Part shown: positions 9,202 to 17,781 of the stretch, in pieces | How positions within the stretch are numbered: the stretch's first letter is position 1 | Layout of the letters: each line of letters begins with the position of its first letter | Notes under the pieces: generated by a model | Database searches by the model: none | Seen by the model: the letters and a program-made list of their open reading frames with translations, nothing else | What the model was told of the DNA's origin: nothing | Translations under genes and position numbers: made by a program | Assembly: GCA_036389255.1 (NCBI GenBank) | Contig: DASVQI010000027.1 | Span: 62,001 to 126,000 of the forward strand | Direction: 5' to 3' | Length of the DNA stretch: 64,000 bases | DNA from: JACVRN01 sp036389255 | Lineage (GTDB): Bacteria > Acidobacteriota > Blastocatellia > Pyrinomonadales > Pyrinomonadaceae

Positions 9202-9777
9202 ATGGTTTCTACCATCAACACATCCCCACTCGTCAAGACCTACACGCTGGAAGAGTTCTGGCAACTGCCCGACCCGCCGGATTTCTCGAAGCTAGAGCTC
9301 ATCGCCGGAGTCCTCTACATGACGCCACCGCCAGAGTATACACACGATTATATCGTAACAAGATTGGTGCGTATTCTAACCCTGCATCTTATTGAAACGA
9401 GCAATACAGGTAAGCTATACGTGCCGCGCGCCGCAATCTGGACTAGCAGGAATACCTATCTTGAGCCCGACTTGTTTTATCTCTCGGCAGAAACAGAGGC
9501 GCGGCTAGACCCTAAACACCGTAACACGGCTGACCTTGTCGTTGAAGTCATCTCGCCCGGCTCCGCCATCTACGACCGGAACACCAAGGCGGAAACCTAC
9601 GGCGCGCTTGAGGTCGGTGAGCTCTGGCTGGTTGACGAAACGGGGGAAACTGTAGAGGTGCGCTATCAAACCGGCCGGGGCTTTGACGAAGGGCACGCGT
9701 TCAAGCAAGGCGAACAGGTCAACTCCAGAATCTTTCCAGACCTGCAACTACGAGTCGAGCAGTTGTTCGCAGATTAG
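9202..9777 (+). CDS. Uma2-family PD-(D/E)XK nuclease-like protein
   Basis: A 191-residue protein of the Uma2 (DUF820) family, whose fold is that of restriction endonucleases. The PD-(D/E)XK elements are visible as YLEPDLFYL, LVVEVISPGS and DRNTKAETYGALEVGELWLVD. GCGGAGG lies eight bases before the ATG at 9202, which decides the start over an upstream in-frame ATG. Uma2 genes are numerous in cyanobacteria, Chloroflexi and acidobacteria and often look mobile. Their cellular role is not settled. It stands alone between two minus-strand VWA genes. Confidence 0.88.
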   Translation: MVSTINTSPLVKTYTLEEFWQLPDPPDFSKLELIAGVLYMTPPPEYTHDYIVTRLVRILTLHLIETSNTGKLYVPRAAIWTSRNTYLEPDLFYLSAETEARLDPKHRNTADLVVEVISPGSAIYDRNTKAETYGALEVGELWLVDETGETVEVRYQTGRGFDEGHAFKQGEQVNSRIFPDLQLRVEQLFAD

Positions 9778-9813
9778 ACTTTTTCATCCCGCCAATCAAA
9801 ACCAAGCTGAACC

Positions 9814-11529
9814 TCAGTTGGCGTAGTAGCCGCGCTTGCCGCGTGCGACCGCGCTGCTGCGAGCCACGTTGATGCGAATCGCCCGCCACTTGCCGTCGCG
9901 CTGCTTGTTCTTAGGCCGGTAGGAAAGGCTGTAAACGGTGCCGAGGTCTGCCACGACGCGCTCGTATGCTCCCGCGAGGTCTTCAATCTTCTCGACTTCG
10001 TAGAAAAGACCGCCACCCACGTCGGCTATCTCTTTCATGCGGTCGTGCCCACGGTCAAAGTCCTCCGGCTGTGTGTCCTGATCGCTCAGGGATTCGTATT
10101 CGGTGTTGAGCCAGAGCGTGTACAGGACGCCGTCGAACTCCTGTATGCTATGAAGCAGCTCTTCATAAGCCAGAGCCGAGCCGTCGCCCCTGACGCTCGG
10201 CAGGCTTCCGTCAAGCCCGTCGCTCATCACCACTATGGCCGTGCGGCGCTGGTTGTTGACCTCTTTCATGAACTCCTTCATGGTGAAGTCGGTCGCGTCA
10301 TAAAGCTTCGTATCTCCGAACGGAACGGTGTCTATGGCGCTTATACGTGCACGCAGAGTTCTGCGGTCAGTCGTCGGGCGCGAGATGACGGTAGGAGAGC
10401 CTGCGAAGGTGACGACGCCTATGCTGTCCATAGGACGCGCCGCGTCTACGAACCTGAGCGCGGCCTCTCGTATCAGCTTGACCACCTCTCGTGTGGAGCC
10501 CGAGAGGTCAATCATCAGTATCAAGTTAAAGGGGGCGTTAGAAGATTCAAAGCGCGAGATGCTCTGCTCTACGCCGTCTTCGAAGAGCTTGAAGTCGCGC
10601 TCGGTCAGGCCCGTTATGCCTCGATTGGTGCTGCGGTCTACCACGTTCATGTTGACCGTGACAAGCTCCGTGTCTATACGCACCACATCATTTTCGTCCA
10701 CCTCGAAGGGCTCGTTCGTCGAACTGCCGGGCGTGCCTGCGCCGCTCCCGGTCGTGCCGGAGCTGCTAAGCGTGGGCGGCCTTCGCTCCTGCGCGCTCTC
10801 CGTACCTACGACCTTCGCGGGCGTAGGGCGCGCGTCAGGAGAAGGTATGAGCGACGATGAGCTTTGACCGGCATCCGCAGGGGCGAGCGTGATGCTGCCG
10901 CGCTCGGATTTCAATGAAAGAGGGCGCGTCCCCCGGCCGGAGCGGGCCTCAAAGATTCGCTCGCTGGAAACATCATCGGGCGCGGCTATGGCGGAGAAGA
11001 TTGTCCCGCTCACGGTTTCGGCGCGTATGCTTGCGTCGGCATTGCCCGGCAGCTCTGCGCGTATGTCGCCCGCGACGGTTTGCGCCGCGAGAGTGGCCGG
11101 AATCCCGCGCACCTCTATGTTGCCGTCAGTGGCGATTATCTCCACGCGAGAGCGTTCGGGGATGCGTAAATGAAGGTCAACGCGCTGGGCCTTGCCGGCC
11201 AAAGCTCGCACGACGCCTATGGTCAGCAGTTCCTCTGTTCTCTGTATGATGACGGGCGAGCGGCGAGGCGTTACCCCTTCGACGGTGGCAGAGACTGAAA
11301 CGTGCTTTTCCTGCCAGACTTCTACGAAGATGTCTCCGCGACGATTCTCAATCCTGAGTTCCCCGCCGAGCGGCAGGTCTGCGCGCACGCCCTCATTCGT
11401 CTGGGCAGAGACTCTGAAGCCCGGCACGGACAGGCAAAGCAGCGCGGCCAGAAGGAGCGCGGAAGTCAGAACACGGAAGGATGAGCCAGATAGAAGTTTT
11501 CTATTCATCATTCTCGGTTTCGACTTCAT
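9814..11529 (-). CDS. Secreted two-part protein: adhesin-like head plus VWA domain
   Basis: A 571-residue exported protein (signal peptide within MNRKLLSGSSFRVLTS and the following hydrophobic run). Residues 40-200 are beta-strand rich and resemble a DUF4097/DUF2807-type repetitive beta fold (LRIENRRGDIFVEV, GNIEVRGIPATL). A low-complexity Ser/Pro/Gly linker follows to about residue 275. The VWA domain of the acidobacterial type then has MIDAS DLSGST and VVMSDGLDGSLPS, ending VYSLSYRPKNKQRDGKWRAI and GYYAN. The C-terminal half is a paralogue of the gene at 8109-9107. GGAG lies 12 bases upstream of the chosen ATG. It is probably a surface or periplasmic binding protein; the ligand is unknown. 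Confidence 0.87.
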   Translation of the reverse strand: MKSKPRMMNRKLLSGSSFRVLTSALLLAALLCLSVPGFRVSAQTNEGVRADLPLGGELRIENRRGDIFVEVWQEKHVSVSATVEGVTPRRSPVIIQRTEELLTIGVVRALAGKAQRVDLHLRIPERSRVEIIATDGNIEVRGIPATLAAQTVAGDIRAELPGNADASIRAETVSGTIFSAIAAPDDVSSERIFEARSGRGTRPLSLKSERGSITLAPADAGQSSSSLIPSPDARPTPAKVVGTESAQERRPPTLSSSGTTGSGAGTPGSSTNEPFEVDENDVVRIDTELVTVNMNVVDRSTNRGITGLTERDFKLFEDGVEQSISRFESSNAPFNLILMIDLSGSTREVVKLIREAALRFVDAARPMDSIGVVTFAGSPTVISRPTTDRRTLRARISAIDTVPFGDTKLYDATDFTMKEFMKEVNNQRRTAIVVMSDGLDGSLPSVRGDGSALAYEELLHSIQEFDGVLYTLWLNTEYESLSDQDTQPEDFDRGHDRMKEIADVGGGLFYEVEKIEDLAGAYERVVADLGTVYSLSYRPKNKQRDGKWRAIRINVARSSAVARGKRGYYAN

Positions 11530-11737
11530 TCTTCTATTTCGCTCCTCTTAAAAGATAGGCCGTTTGCGGGCGCGCGGGCAAATCCTTAGAGATTCGTAAA
11601 CGCAAGCAAGCCTTCGGCTGTCAACAGAAGGACGCGCGCATCTAGGCCCGTTTGCTTCAGGCTCAATGAACGCCTTCTAGGGGAGACTGTTCCATAAATG
11701 ATGTAGTATGCGCGCAGAAGGTTGGCACGTATTCCTC

Positions 11738-12958
11738 CTATCTCTCAATCATGTCCAGAATCGAGCCGGAATCTGGCTTGGACGGCTCAGGCTCGGCAGG
11801 CTTAGGCGCAGGTGTTTCGTCCATATCCGCCAAGCGCAAGTGCAGGTTGTTTGCGTTAGTCGCATAGGGCATGCCGTCCTCGCGCTTCACAATGCCTGCT
11901 CTAATGTAGCGCTCCAGAACGGTGTCGAAGGTTTGCATCCCTTCCTGATCGCCCTGCTCCATAGCGTCCAAAAGCGACTTGCCTTCGCTCTCGCCACGCT
12001 CTATGTACTCGCGCGTGCGCGCTGTGGATTTCAGAATCTCTATGGCTGCCGCGCGCCCCTTGCCGTCCGACTTCGGAATCAATCGCTGAGAGACGATGTA
12101 ACGGAAGCTCTGCGCGATGCGGGTGCGTATGGCCTGCTCCTCGTTCTTGGGGAAGACGCCTATGATGCGGTCTACCGTCTTCGAGGCATCAATCGTGTGC
12201 AGAGTTGAGAGGACAAGGTGGCCCGTCTCTGCGGCTTCGAGCGCGACCTCAATCGTCTCGCGGTCACGCATCTCGCCTACCAGAATCACCTTCGGAGCCT
12301 GCCTGAGCGCGGCGCGCAGCGCGAGCGCGAAATCCGGCGTGTCCGAATGCAGCTCCCTCTGGTGAATCGTGGAGTTCTTGTGCTGGTGCAGAAACTCTAT
12401 GGGGTCTTCAATTGTAACGATATGGTAATACTTGGTTTCGTTAATCAGGTCTATGATGGCGGCGAGCGTGGTTGATTTGCCTGAGCCCGTGGGGCCCGTG
12501 ACCAGCACCACGCCGTTTTTGAGGTCGGAGATTTTCTGTAGCTCGGAGGGCAGGTCAAAATCAGAGAAGCGCGGCGGGTTGGACGGAATAACGCGCATGA
12601 CTATAGCGTGTGTGCCGCGCTGCATGAAGATGTTGACGCGAAAACGCGACAGCCCCGGCGCGCTGAAGCTTAAATCCGCAGAGCCGTATTTTTCCAGATT
12701 CTGCGCCGCCGTCTCGTGATTGCCTATGATTAGCTTGGCGATGGCCGCAGTGTGCGGCGCAGTCAGTTTCTCAAGGCCGGGGATGGGAACGCCCTGTAAT
12801 TTCCCCACCAGTTCTATCTGCGGTGGTCTTCCGGGGGAAAAGATAAGGTCAGAAACCTTGTCCGAGACTGCGAGCATACGCTGTAGCACTTGCACGAAGT
12901 TCGGCGGCTGCGGCGCTGCTGGTGGCGGAGGCGGCTGTGTATCAAGCGGTGTGCTCAT
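11738..12958 (-). CDS. pilT: PilT-like type IV pilus retraction ATPase
   Basis: A 406-residue secretion ATPase of the PilT/PilU group that powers pilus retraction at the inner membrane. The Walker A motif is GPTGSGKSTT, followed by an Asp box (IEDPIEFLH), a Walker B with the PilT-typical GEMRD, and a His box (STLHT). The N-terminus carries a proline-rich stretch before the PilT N-domain (DLIFSPGRPPQIELVGKL), and the C-terminus is an acidic, proline-rich tail ending ILDMIER, where PilT usually has an AIRNLIRE-type end. No other pilus gene is in the window. PilU is the main alternative. Confidence 0.88.
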   Translation of the reverse strand: MSTPLDTQPPPPPAAPQPPNFVQVLQRMLAVSDKVSDLIFSPGRPPQIELVGKLQGVPIPGLEKLTAPHTAAIAKLIIGNHETAAQNLEKYGSADLSFSAPGLSRFRVNIFMQRGTHAIVMRVIPSNPPRFSDFDLPSELQKISDLKNGVVLVTGPTGSGKSTTLAAIIDLINETKYYHIVTIEDPIEFLHQHKNSTIHQRELHSDTPDFALALRAALRQAPKVILVGEMRDRETIEVALEAAETGHLVLSTLHTIDASKTVDRIIGVFPKNEEQAIRTRIAQSFRYIVSQRLIPKSDGKGRAAAIEILKSTARTREYIERGESEGKSLLDAMEQGDQEGMQTFDTVLERYIRAGIVKREDGMPYATNANNLHLRLADMDETPAPKPAEPEPSKPDSGSILDMIER

Positions 12959-12976
12959 AAGAAAAGTGATGAGTGA

Positions 12977-13065
12977 ACAAGTGTTTTCAGTTCCCGGTTT
13001 TCAGTTTTTAGTGAAAAGCAACTGGCTTTCTGCTGAAAACTAAAAACCGGGAGCTGAAAACTGCC
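12977..13065. repeat. CAGTTTTCAG-type intergenic hairpin
   Basis: An imperfect inverted repeat made of the words TTTTCAG, CCCGG and TTTTTAG on the left and CTAAAAACCGGGAG, CTGAAAAC on the right, with the loop near 13020. It lies in the 323-base divergent gap (12959-13281) between pilT and the small gene at 13282. It belongs to the same word family as 48966-49029 and 53893-54017. It is not placed as a terminator of either neighbour, since both genes point away. The rest of the gap holds only the stem-loop at 13208-13241. Confidence 0.65.
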
Positions 13066-13207
13066 TGTCACTGCTTTATTCCTTTCGGGCGATTTCCTGA
13101 ATTTATTATGCTTGTCTACGGTTTCGGGCTTTCTTCGTGACCAAAAATAAATGTTTGACGCGAACAACTGCGACATAAAGAGCGTACATCCAAAGTAGTG
13201 CAAGACG

Positions 13208-13241
13208 GAGGCTGCACGGGCGTTCTACAGGTTGCAGCCTC
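13208..13241. other. 9-bp stem-loop upstream of a small gene
   Basis: GAGGCTGCA (13208-13216) and TGCAGCCTC (13233-13241) pair perfectly around a 16-base loop, 40 bases before the start at 13282. It could be an operator or a leader structure; nothing decides between these. Confidence 0.5.
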
Positions 13242-13281
13242 ACGTCAGGTAAGGCTGAAATAAAAGGAGGCGCTAAATTTC

Positions 13282-13539
13282 ATGGCAACCTACAGAGACC
13301 CTGTTCGAGTGTTCGCTCCGTTGGAAGTCATCGAGCGCCTGCTAGAGATTCGTGCCGAAGCAGGTTTTTCTCCTGCTGTTTATCTGCTTACGCCCGATGA
13401 TTTGGCGGCGTGCCTTGATGCTTACGGCTTCGACGTTTTCGCTTTTGAGGAAGTCGAAAGCGAGTTCCATTTCGGAAACTACCGCGCGCCACTTGCGCCG
13501 GGTGGGAGTCATGCCCACAATTCCGTGACGGCGCACTGA
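13282..13539 (+). CDS. Small protein of unknown function (85 aa)
   Basis: An 85-residue protein with a good AAGGAGG ten bases before the ATG, which makes it a credible gene despite its size. It has an alpha/beta pattern (VIERLLEIRAEAGF, LLTPDDLAACLDAYGFDVF) and a short polar C-terminus. No signal peptide, membrane segment or recognised domain is visible. It is followed by a near-perfect bidirectional terminator and is probably a single-gene unit. Confidence 0.7.
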   Translation: MATYRDPVRVFAPLEVIERLLEIRAEAGFSPAVYLLTPDDLAACLDAYGFDVFAFEEVESEFHFGNYRAPLAPGGSHAHNSVTAH

Positions 13540-13556
13540 GTAAAGTAAGAACTAAG

Positions 13557-13613
13557 AAGGCAAAAGTCAAAAGTGAAGAGCTGTTTTCTCTTTCACTTTT
13601 GACTTTTGCCTTT
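13557..13613. terminator. Bidirectional terminator hairpin
   Basis: A 24-base left arm (13557-13580, words GGCAAAAGTC and AAAAGTGAAGAG) pairs with 13588-13613 with a single extra T and a 7-base loop. A T-run follows on the plus strand and the complementary A-rich start gives one on the minus strand. It separates the convergent genes ending at 13539 and 13632. Confidence 0.8.
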
Positions 13614-13631
13614 TTAGCTCAAGTTTTCATC

Positions 13632-14933
13632 TCAGAGGGCCTTGACGATGAAGAAAGTTATGTCGTCTGTTGCCCCCGTGCCGCCAGTCCAGTCAATCAC
13701 GTCCTTGTGAATACGCGAAATCATCTCACGAGCGCTTAAGTCCTGCGCGTCCAGCGCGGCCTGAGCCAGCCGCTCGCGCCCGTACTCTTCACCTTCAGGG
13801 TTGGCGGCCTCCGTCACGCCATCCGTATAGAGCACAATCACCTGCCCCGGCTCAACCGACATGTAATACTCGTAATAGCGCGTGTCCCTGAACATCCCCA
13901 AAGGTAGGCCGCCGCGCTCTATAAAGCGTAGCTTGCCGTCTTTATCCAGTACGAGCGGCGGATTATGACCGGCGTTCGTATAGGCAAGCGTCTTATTCGA
14001 CGCATCCAGCACGCCGTAAAAGGCCGTGACGAACTGGTTTCGCTCTATGGATTCCCACAGGAGGTAGTTGACCTTGGCCATGGAGATGTGCGGCGCATAG
14101 CCTATGTGAATCGCCGCGCGGAGGCTGGCGCGCAGGAAGGCCATCAGCAGCGCTGCGGGCACGCCCTTGCCGGAAACGTCCGCTATAACCATTCCAATCT
14201 GGTCGTCATAGATGCGAACCCAGTCGTAGTAATCGCCGGAAACTTCCTCTGTCGGAAAGTTGTAGGCGGAAATATCGAAGCCTTCGAGATTAGGGTCTGA
14301 AGGCGGCAGAAGCTCCAACTGAACCTGCCGCGCGACTTCGAGCTGACCTTCGAGCCGCTTCTTCTCCACAAGCTGCTCGTGCAGCATCACCTTCTCTATG
14401 ATAATCGCCACCTGCGAGGCCAGCAGCATCAGGACTTGCAGGTCGTCCGCCGTGTAGGTGTTGACTTGGTCGCTCTCAAGGTCAAAGACGCCAATCACTT
14501 CATCGTTGGAGATGATGGGCGCGACCATCTCGGAGCGCGTCTCTCGCCGGGCGTTGACGTAGCGCGGGTCGTTATGAACGTCGGGCGAAATCACAGGCTC
14601 GCCGCGTGTAGCGACGAAGCCTATGATGCCCTCACCCATCTTCAGGCGAAGCTCTACAAGGTCGTCTATGTCGTAGCCGCGAACAGCCTCTGCGCGGTAG
14701 ACAGCCGACTGCTGCGCGGTTCCGTCCGGCGAAGACTTCTGGCCCTGAATAATGAAGATTCCGGCGGCGTCATAGGGCAGGAGCGAGCCGAGCGTGTCCA
14801 TCACAAGGTTTATGACTTCCTGTAAGTCCAGCGAGCGGCTAATCTTCTTGGTGATGTCCAGCAGAAGGCGCAGCTTGTCCGTGACGGAAACCTTTCCGTG
14901 ACGCGCTCCCGTCTCTGTTATCTGCTCTGCCAT
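13632..14933 (-). CDS. GAF-SpoIIE serine phosphatase (RsbU-like)
   Basis: A 433-residue cytoplasmic signalling protein. A GAF sensor domain (about 35-185; LLPYDAAGIFII, GEGIIGFVATRGEPV, GVFDLESDQVNTY) is followed by a coiled-coil linker (LEGQLEVARQVQLELLPP) and a PP2C-type SpoIIE phosphatase domain (about 215-433) with metal-binding acidic motifs SGDYYDW, DVSGKGVPAALLM and DGVTEA. Such enzymes dephosphorylate STAS anti-anti-sigma factors to start stress responses. A STAS protein is encoded at 35100-35453, but nothing shows that they are partners. The start has only a weak ribosome-binding site. Confidence 0.9.
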   Translation of the reverse strand: MAEQITETGARHGKVSVTDKLRLLLDITKKISRSLDLQEVINLVMDTLGSLLPYDAAGIFIIQGQKSSPDGTAQQSAVYRAEAVRGYDIDDLVELRLKMGEGIIGFVATRGEPVISPDVHNDPRYVNARRETRSEMVAPIISNDEVIGVFDLESDQVNTYTADDLQVLMLLASQVAIIIEKVMLHEQLVEKKRLEGQLEVARQVQLELLPPSDPNLEGFDISAYNFPTEEVSGDYYDWVRIYDDQIGMVIADVSGKGVPAALLMAFLRASLRAAIHIGYAPHISMAKVNYLLWESIERNQFVTAFYGVLDASNKTLAYTNAGHNPPLVLDKDGKLRFIERGGLPLGMFRDTRYYEYYMSVEPGQVIVLYTDGVTEAANPEGEEYGRERLAQAALDAQDLSAREMISRIHKDVIDWTGGTGATDDITFFIVKAL

Positions 14934-15080
14934 ATTCGTCTTAACTCAAAATCAGGATTATGAATGATGCCTACCGAATGCGCAATCCGAATCTATTTCT
15001 TCTCTGCCGGGAACTTTTCCCTCGAACGGCTGTCTAACTACGGCTGTACGTCTGCTTTGTCGAGTAAGGAGAGTGAAATT

Positions 15081-15269
15081 ATGGAGCCGCGTAAAATGGC
15101 TGGCTGGTGCCTGATTCTTTTCGGCGTCATCAACGTGCTTCATGCCGTCTACATACACGGAACGCAGGGGCGGGGAATGACGGTGCTTTACGTATTCGTA
15201 ACTTCTACGCTGTTTACCCTTGGGGCGGCATTCCTCTGGCTCAATAAGAGGGGGCGCTCCGGCTCTTAA
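15081..15269 (+). CDS. Small two-helix membrane protein (62 aa)
   Basis: A 62-residue protein with two hydrophobic segments (WCLILFGVINVLHAVYI and VLYVFVTSTLFTLGAAFLWL) and a basic C-terminus (NKRGRSGS), so probably with both ends cytoplasmic. AAGGAGAG nine bases upstream fixes the start at 15081. Its stop overlaps the stop of the converging primase-like gene by three bases. No family is recognised. Confidence 0.65.
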   Translation: MEPRKMAGWCLILFGVINVLHAVYIHGTQGRGMTVLYVFVTSTLFTLGAAFLWLNKRGRSGS

Positions 15270-16396
15270 GATGGGAGCGATTCAAGCGCCGCTTCCGTCA
15301 GGAGCTTGAATTCGAGCGGCGCGGACGGATGATGTTGAAAGAACTCGTTGACATCGCTCGGCAACTCAAGCTGCGCCAGTTGCATTCCGCGCGCGCTGAA
15401 CATCTCCTGATAACGCGCTACCGCTCGCTCGCCCGCAGCGTCCGGGTCGAGCGCGGCCACCACGCTGAATCTGCCCAGAGGCGCGAGCCACTCTTCCTTC
15501 AAGCCGCCAGCGCCAACTAAGCCGACGGCCGCGAACCCGTGCGTCAAAAGCGTCAGCGTGTCTGTGAAGCCTTCTACCAAATAGACCACCTCTTTGCTGC
15601 TCAAATCTTCCAGCGAATCCACGTTATAGAGCGAAGGCACCGGCCCGCGCATGTTGTGCCAGCGCGGCTCAACACCCGACGCAGTCGTTCGCGCCTGAAG
15701 ATAGAGCGCGCGGCCCTCCACGTAGAAGGGGAAAAGAAGCCTGTGACGATAGAAGGTCAGATGCGATTGTTGATTAAAGAGCCCGCTCAGCTTTAGCTCG
15801 TCAATCGGAAATGCCTCCAGCATGCGGCCCATCACGCGGCGATAAGCGCGGCGCGGAAAATATGTAACGCCCGTTAATCGTATGCTTCGCTCGTCTATGC
15901 CTCGCCGCGCCAGATAATTTCTGCCTTCGGCCTGCTCTTCCTCTCGGCAGGCGGCGAGAAAAGCCTCGCACATCTCAGCGAGCCTGTCCGTAGCGAGCGG
16001 CTCGCCCTGATACTCAGGTACTTCCATATCAGGCGCGGCGCGCTTAATCAGAGAAGATTCCGTGTGGCTCGCCGTCAAGCCCAGCTCACGCGCAATCTCG
16101 TTGACGGCCTGCACGAAGCCAACCGAGTGCATCAGCTCATAGAAGCGTATGCAGTCGCCGCCCTCGTCGCGCGAGAAGCAATGAAAAAGACCTCGCTCAA
16201 GGTCTACTGAGAGGCTGGGGTTTCCCCTGCCGCTATGCGCGTGATGCGGGATGGGACAGAGCGATTGAAGCCGGTTAGAGGAGATGCGCGCCTGAGCGTG
16301 GCAGTAACGCGTGTAGAAGGAGCGATAATCAATAGACGACTTTATCTGCTCGCTCAAACGGCGCAGCCGACCAACGTCTCTCTCGTCTCGCTCCAT
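15266..16396 (-). CDS. DnaG-like primase, phage or element type
   Basis: A 376-residue protein with a CHC2-type zinc finger (about residues 47-85: LCPIPHHAH, LFHCFS, GDCIRF) and a Toprim domain (about 255-345) with the metal-binding VEGFTD and DPDAAG. The catalytic core between them is shorter than in a housekeeping DnaG, which runs to about 600 residues, and there is no C-terminal helicase-binding domain. This is the shape of primases carried by phages and integrative elements. Its place behind an XRE repressor and an IrrE-like gene supports that. The ATG at 16396 lacks a strong ribosome-binding site. Confidence 0.8.
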   Translation of the reverse strand: MERDERDVGRLRRLSEQIKSSIDYRSFYTRYCHAQARISSNRLQSLCPIPHHAHSGRGNPSLSVDLERGLFHCFSRDEGGDCIRFYELMHSVGFVQAVNEIARELGLTASHTESSLIKRAAPDMEVPEYQGEPLATDRLAEMCEAFLAACREEEQAEGRNYLARRGIDERSIRLTGVTYFPRRAYRRVMGRMLEAFPIDELKLSGLFNQQSHLTFYRHRLLFPFYVEGRALYLQARTTASGVEPRWHNMRGPVPSLYNVDSLEDLSSKEVVYLVEGFTDTLTLLTHGFAAVGLVGAGGLKEEWLAPLGRFSVVAALDPDAAGERAVARYQEMFSARGMQLAQLELPSDVNEFFQHHPSAPLEFKLLTEAALESLPS

Positions 16397-16418
16397 ATGG
16401 AAAGCAATGCGGAAGGAA

Positions 16419-16467
16419 TTGATTCATCGGTTCATTGAATCAATGAACCGATGAACAAATGAATCAA
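16419..16467. repeat. GATTCA-family palindrome
   Basis: Positions 16423-16455 form a perfect 33-base palindrome with a single-base centre (arms TTCATCGGTTCATTGA and its complement). TTGATTC (16419-16425) can also pair with GAATCAA (16461-16467). It lies between the IrrE-like gene (stop at 16464, inside the repeat) and the primase-like gene. Relatives are at 26810-26840 and 55761-55811. Confidence 0.85.
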
Positions 16468-17174
16468 CTACTTTTGCCTTCTGCATTTCTCTTGTAGCCG
16501 TTCTGCTGTTCGTAGCGGCGCTGAATCTCTTCCGGGTGCTGCGCCTTGTAGTCGTGCCAGAGCCTTGAGACCTTCATGCGGTACTCAACCAAGTCACGGC
16601 TCACGTTGAAGTGCTGGGCTATCTCTTTGGAAGTCTTGCCCTGAAAGACGAAGCGACGCAGCGCGGTGAAAGGAACCAGCGAGGCAGCGCCCACGGCATA
16701 AGCCGCCTCTTCATCCTCGTCGTTGTAATCACGCGAAGCCATCTTGCCGTGCTTGTCCTGCGCGACTATGGCCAGCCGGTTCGCCTTGTGTCCAAGAAAG
16801 ACGTGGCAGACCTCTTCCATCAGGGTTGCGTTGTTGCGCTGAGCGCCGTGCGTAGGATTCAAGATGACGAGCCTCCACCCGTTGGGCAGAGGGCGCGAGG
16901 CAGTCCCGCCAGACCAGGCGTTAGAGCCGTCGCCCAGAAGATGTGCGCGCGCCTCCTCCGACAGCCCCATAATCATGTTGAAATCCACGACCATTAGCTT
17001 TGCATAATTGGCCAGAGCAAACGGGTCTAAGGGCTCGTCGTCACGACTAAGCCCCGCGAAGTCGCGCAAGCCCTGTGCGCGCAACTCGTAGAATCGCCCT
17101 TTCTGAGTCGGAGGCAGTACCTTTTCGTCCACATCCACGATTATAACCCGAAACCTTCCCGGTTTACGGCTCAT
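16464..17174 (-). CDS. ImmA/IrrE-like protein with altered zinc motif
   Basis: A 236-residue protein of the ImmA/IrrE (DUF955) type. The helix that normally carries HExxH reads LMEEVCHVFLGH, so the first zinc ligand His is replaced by Glu while the second His and the following GH are kept. A downstream helical part has a predicted helix-turn-helix (TSKEIAQHFNVSRDLVEYRMKVSRLW). ImmA proteins cleave phage-type repressors after DNA damage. This gene follows an XRE repressor gene, the classic pairing. The start at 17174 is preferred because a hairpin (17185-17219) fills the space upstream. Activity with the altered motif is uncertain. Confidence 0.75.
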   Translation of the reverse strand: MSRKPGRFRVIIVDVDEKVLPPTQKGRFYELRAQGLRDFAGLSRDDEPLDPFALANYAKLMVVDFNMIMGLSEEARAHLLGDGSNAWSGGTASRPLPNGWRLVILNPTHGAQRNNATLMEEVCHVFLGHKANRLAIVAQDKHGKMASRDYNDEDEEAAYAVGAASLVPFTALRRFVFQGKTSKEIAQHFNVSRDLVEYRMKVSRLWHDYKAQHPEEIQRRYEQQNGYKRNAEGKSS

Positions 17175-17184
17175 AAAAGCCAGA

Positions 17185-17219
17185 AGTGGCCGCGCTGCAC
17201 TTACGGCAACGCGGCCACT
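17185..17219 (-). terminator. 10-bp perfect hairpin between XRE and IrrE genes
   Basis: AGTGGCCGCG and CGCGGCCACT pair around a 15-base loop, followed on the minus strand by TCTGGCTTTT. It may attenuate read-through from the repressor into the IrrE-like gene, whose start codon comes directly after. Confidence 0.6.
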
Positions 17220-17279
17220 CACTCTGTCCGAAGACCTTCTAAACTTTTACTGCTGTTGCCCGGTGCGATGGGCACGCTC

Positions 17280-17696
17280 CTAACGACGGCGCTTGCTGCG
17301 CGGGTCTTCGCCGGGACGGCTGAACTGTGCGTAGGCTACGCGGAACAGTTCCGCCAGTGCATGTGCCGTTTCGGGCGTCAAGTTGCGGTCGGCTCTCAAG
17401 TGCGCCTCTACGATTTCCGGCATGCTCTCCTGCGGGAAGTAGACGACCGCCTTGGCTTCGTCCGCGCCGCCTTCGCGCCCGCCCATGATGCGCTCCATAG
17501 GCACGTTGAGCCACGTAGTCAGGCGCGCGATGTTGTCGGCGTCGGGCTTTCCAGTGCCGTTCTCTATGCGCGAAAGCGTGGAAGCTGAAACGCCCGTTTC
17601 ATCTGCGACATCGCGCAGGCTCAGACCCTGCTCCTCACGCTTGCGGCGTATGGCACGCCCCAGCTCAACCGTGTTTACCAAACTCTTTTCCGCCAT
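17280..17696 (-). CDS. XRE-family repressor-like protein
   Basis: A 138-residue regulator with a Cro/CI-type helix-turn-helix (about residues 12-65: LGRAIRRKREEQGLSLRDV, GVSASTLSRIENG) and a helical C-terminal part (ESMPEIVEAHLRADRNLTPE). GGAGG lies seven bases before the ATG. The next gene on the strand is IrrE-like, and the divergent genes include a Rad52-type recombinase. This matches a lysogeny-style switch in which IrrE would relieve repression. Two inverted repeats in the divergent gap are candidate operators. Confidence 0.85.
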   Translation of the reverse strand: MAEKSLVNTVELGRAIRRKREEQGLSLRDVADETGVSASTLSRIENGTGKPDADNIARLTTWLNVPMERIMGGREGGADEAKAVVYFPQESMPEIVEAHLRADRNLTPETAHALAELFRVAYAQFSRPGEDPRSKRRR

Positions 17697-17721
17697 TTTG
17701 GCCTCCTTTCGGCCATTTTGG
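17692..17721. promoter_or_regulatory. Two direct repeats over the XRE gene start
   Basis: GCCATTTTGG occurs at 17692-17701 and 17712-17721, exactly 20 bases apart (two helical turns), covering the XRE start codon and ribosome-binding site. A regulator bound to both would sit on one face of the DNA, so this is a possible autoregulation site. Confidence 0.45.
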
Positions 17722-17781
17722 GCGCTTAAGGCGCACCCATCCGGCCTATTACAAGCCAGAAGATATCACAGGAAAATTTTA

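Noticed and set aside
16419..16467. Palindrome as an attachment site of an integrative element
   Set aside because: Related copies at 26810 and 55761 do not border the switch cluster, and no integrase gene is present.
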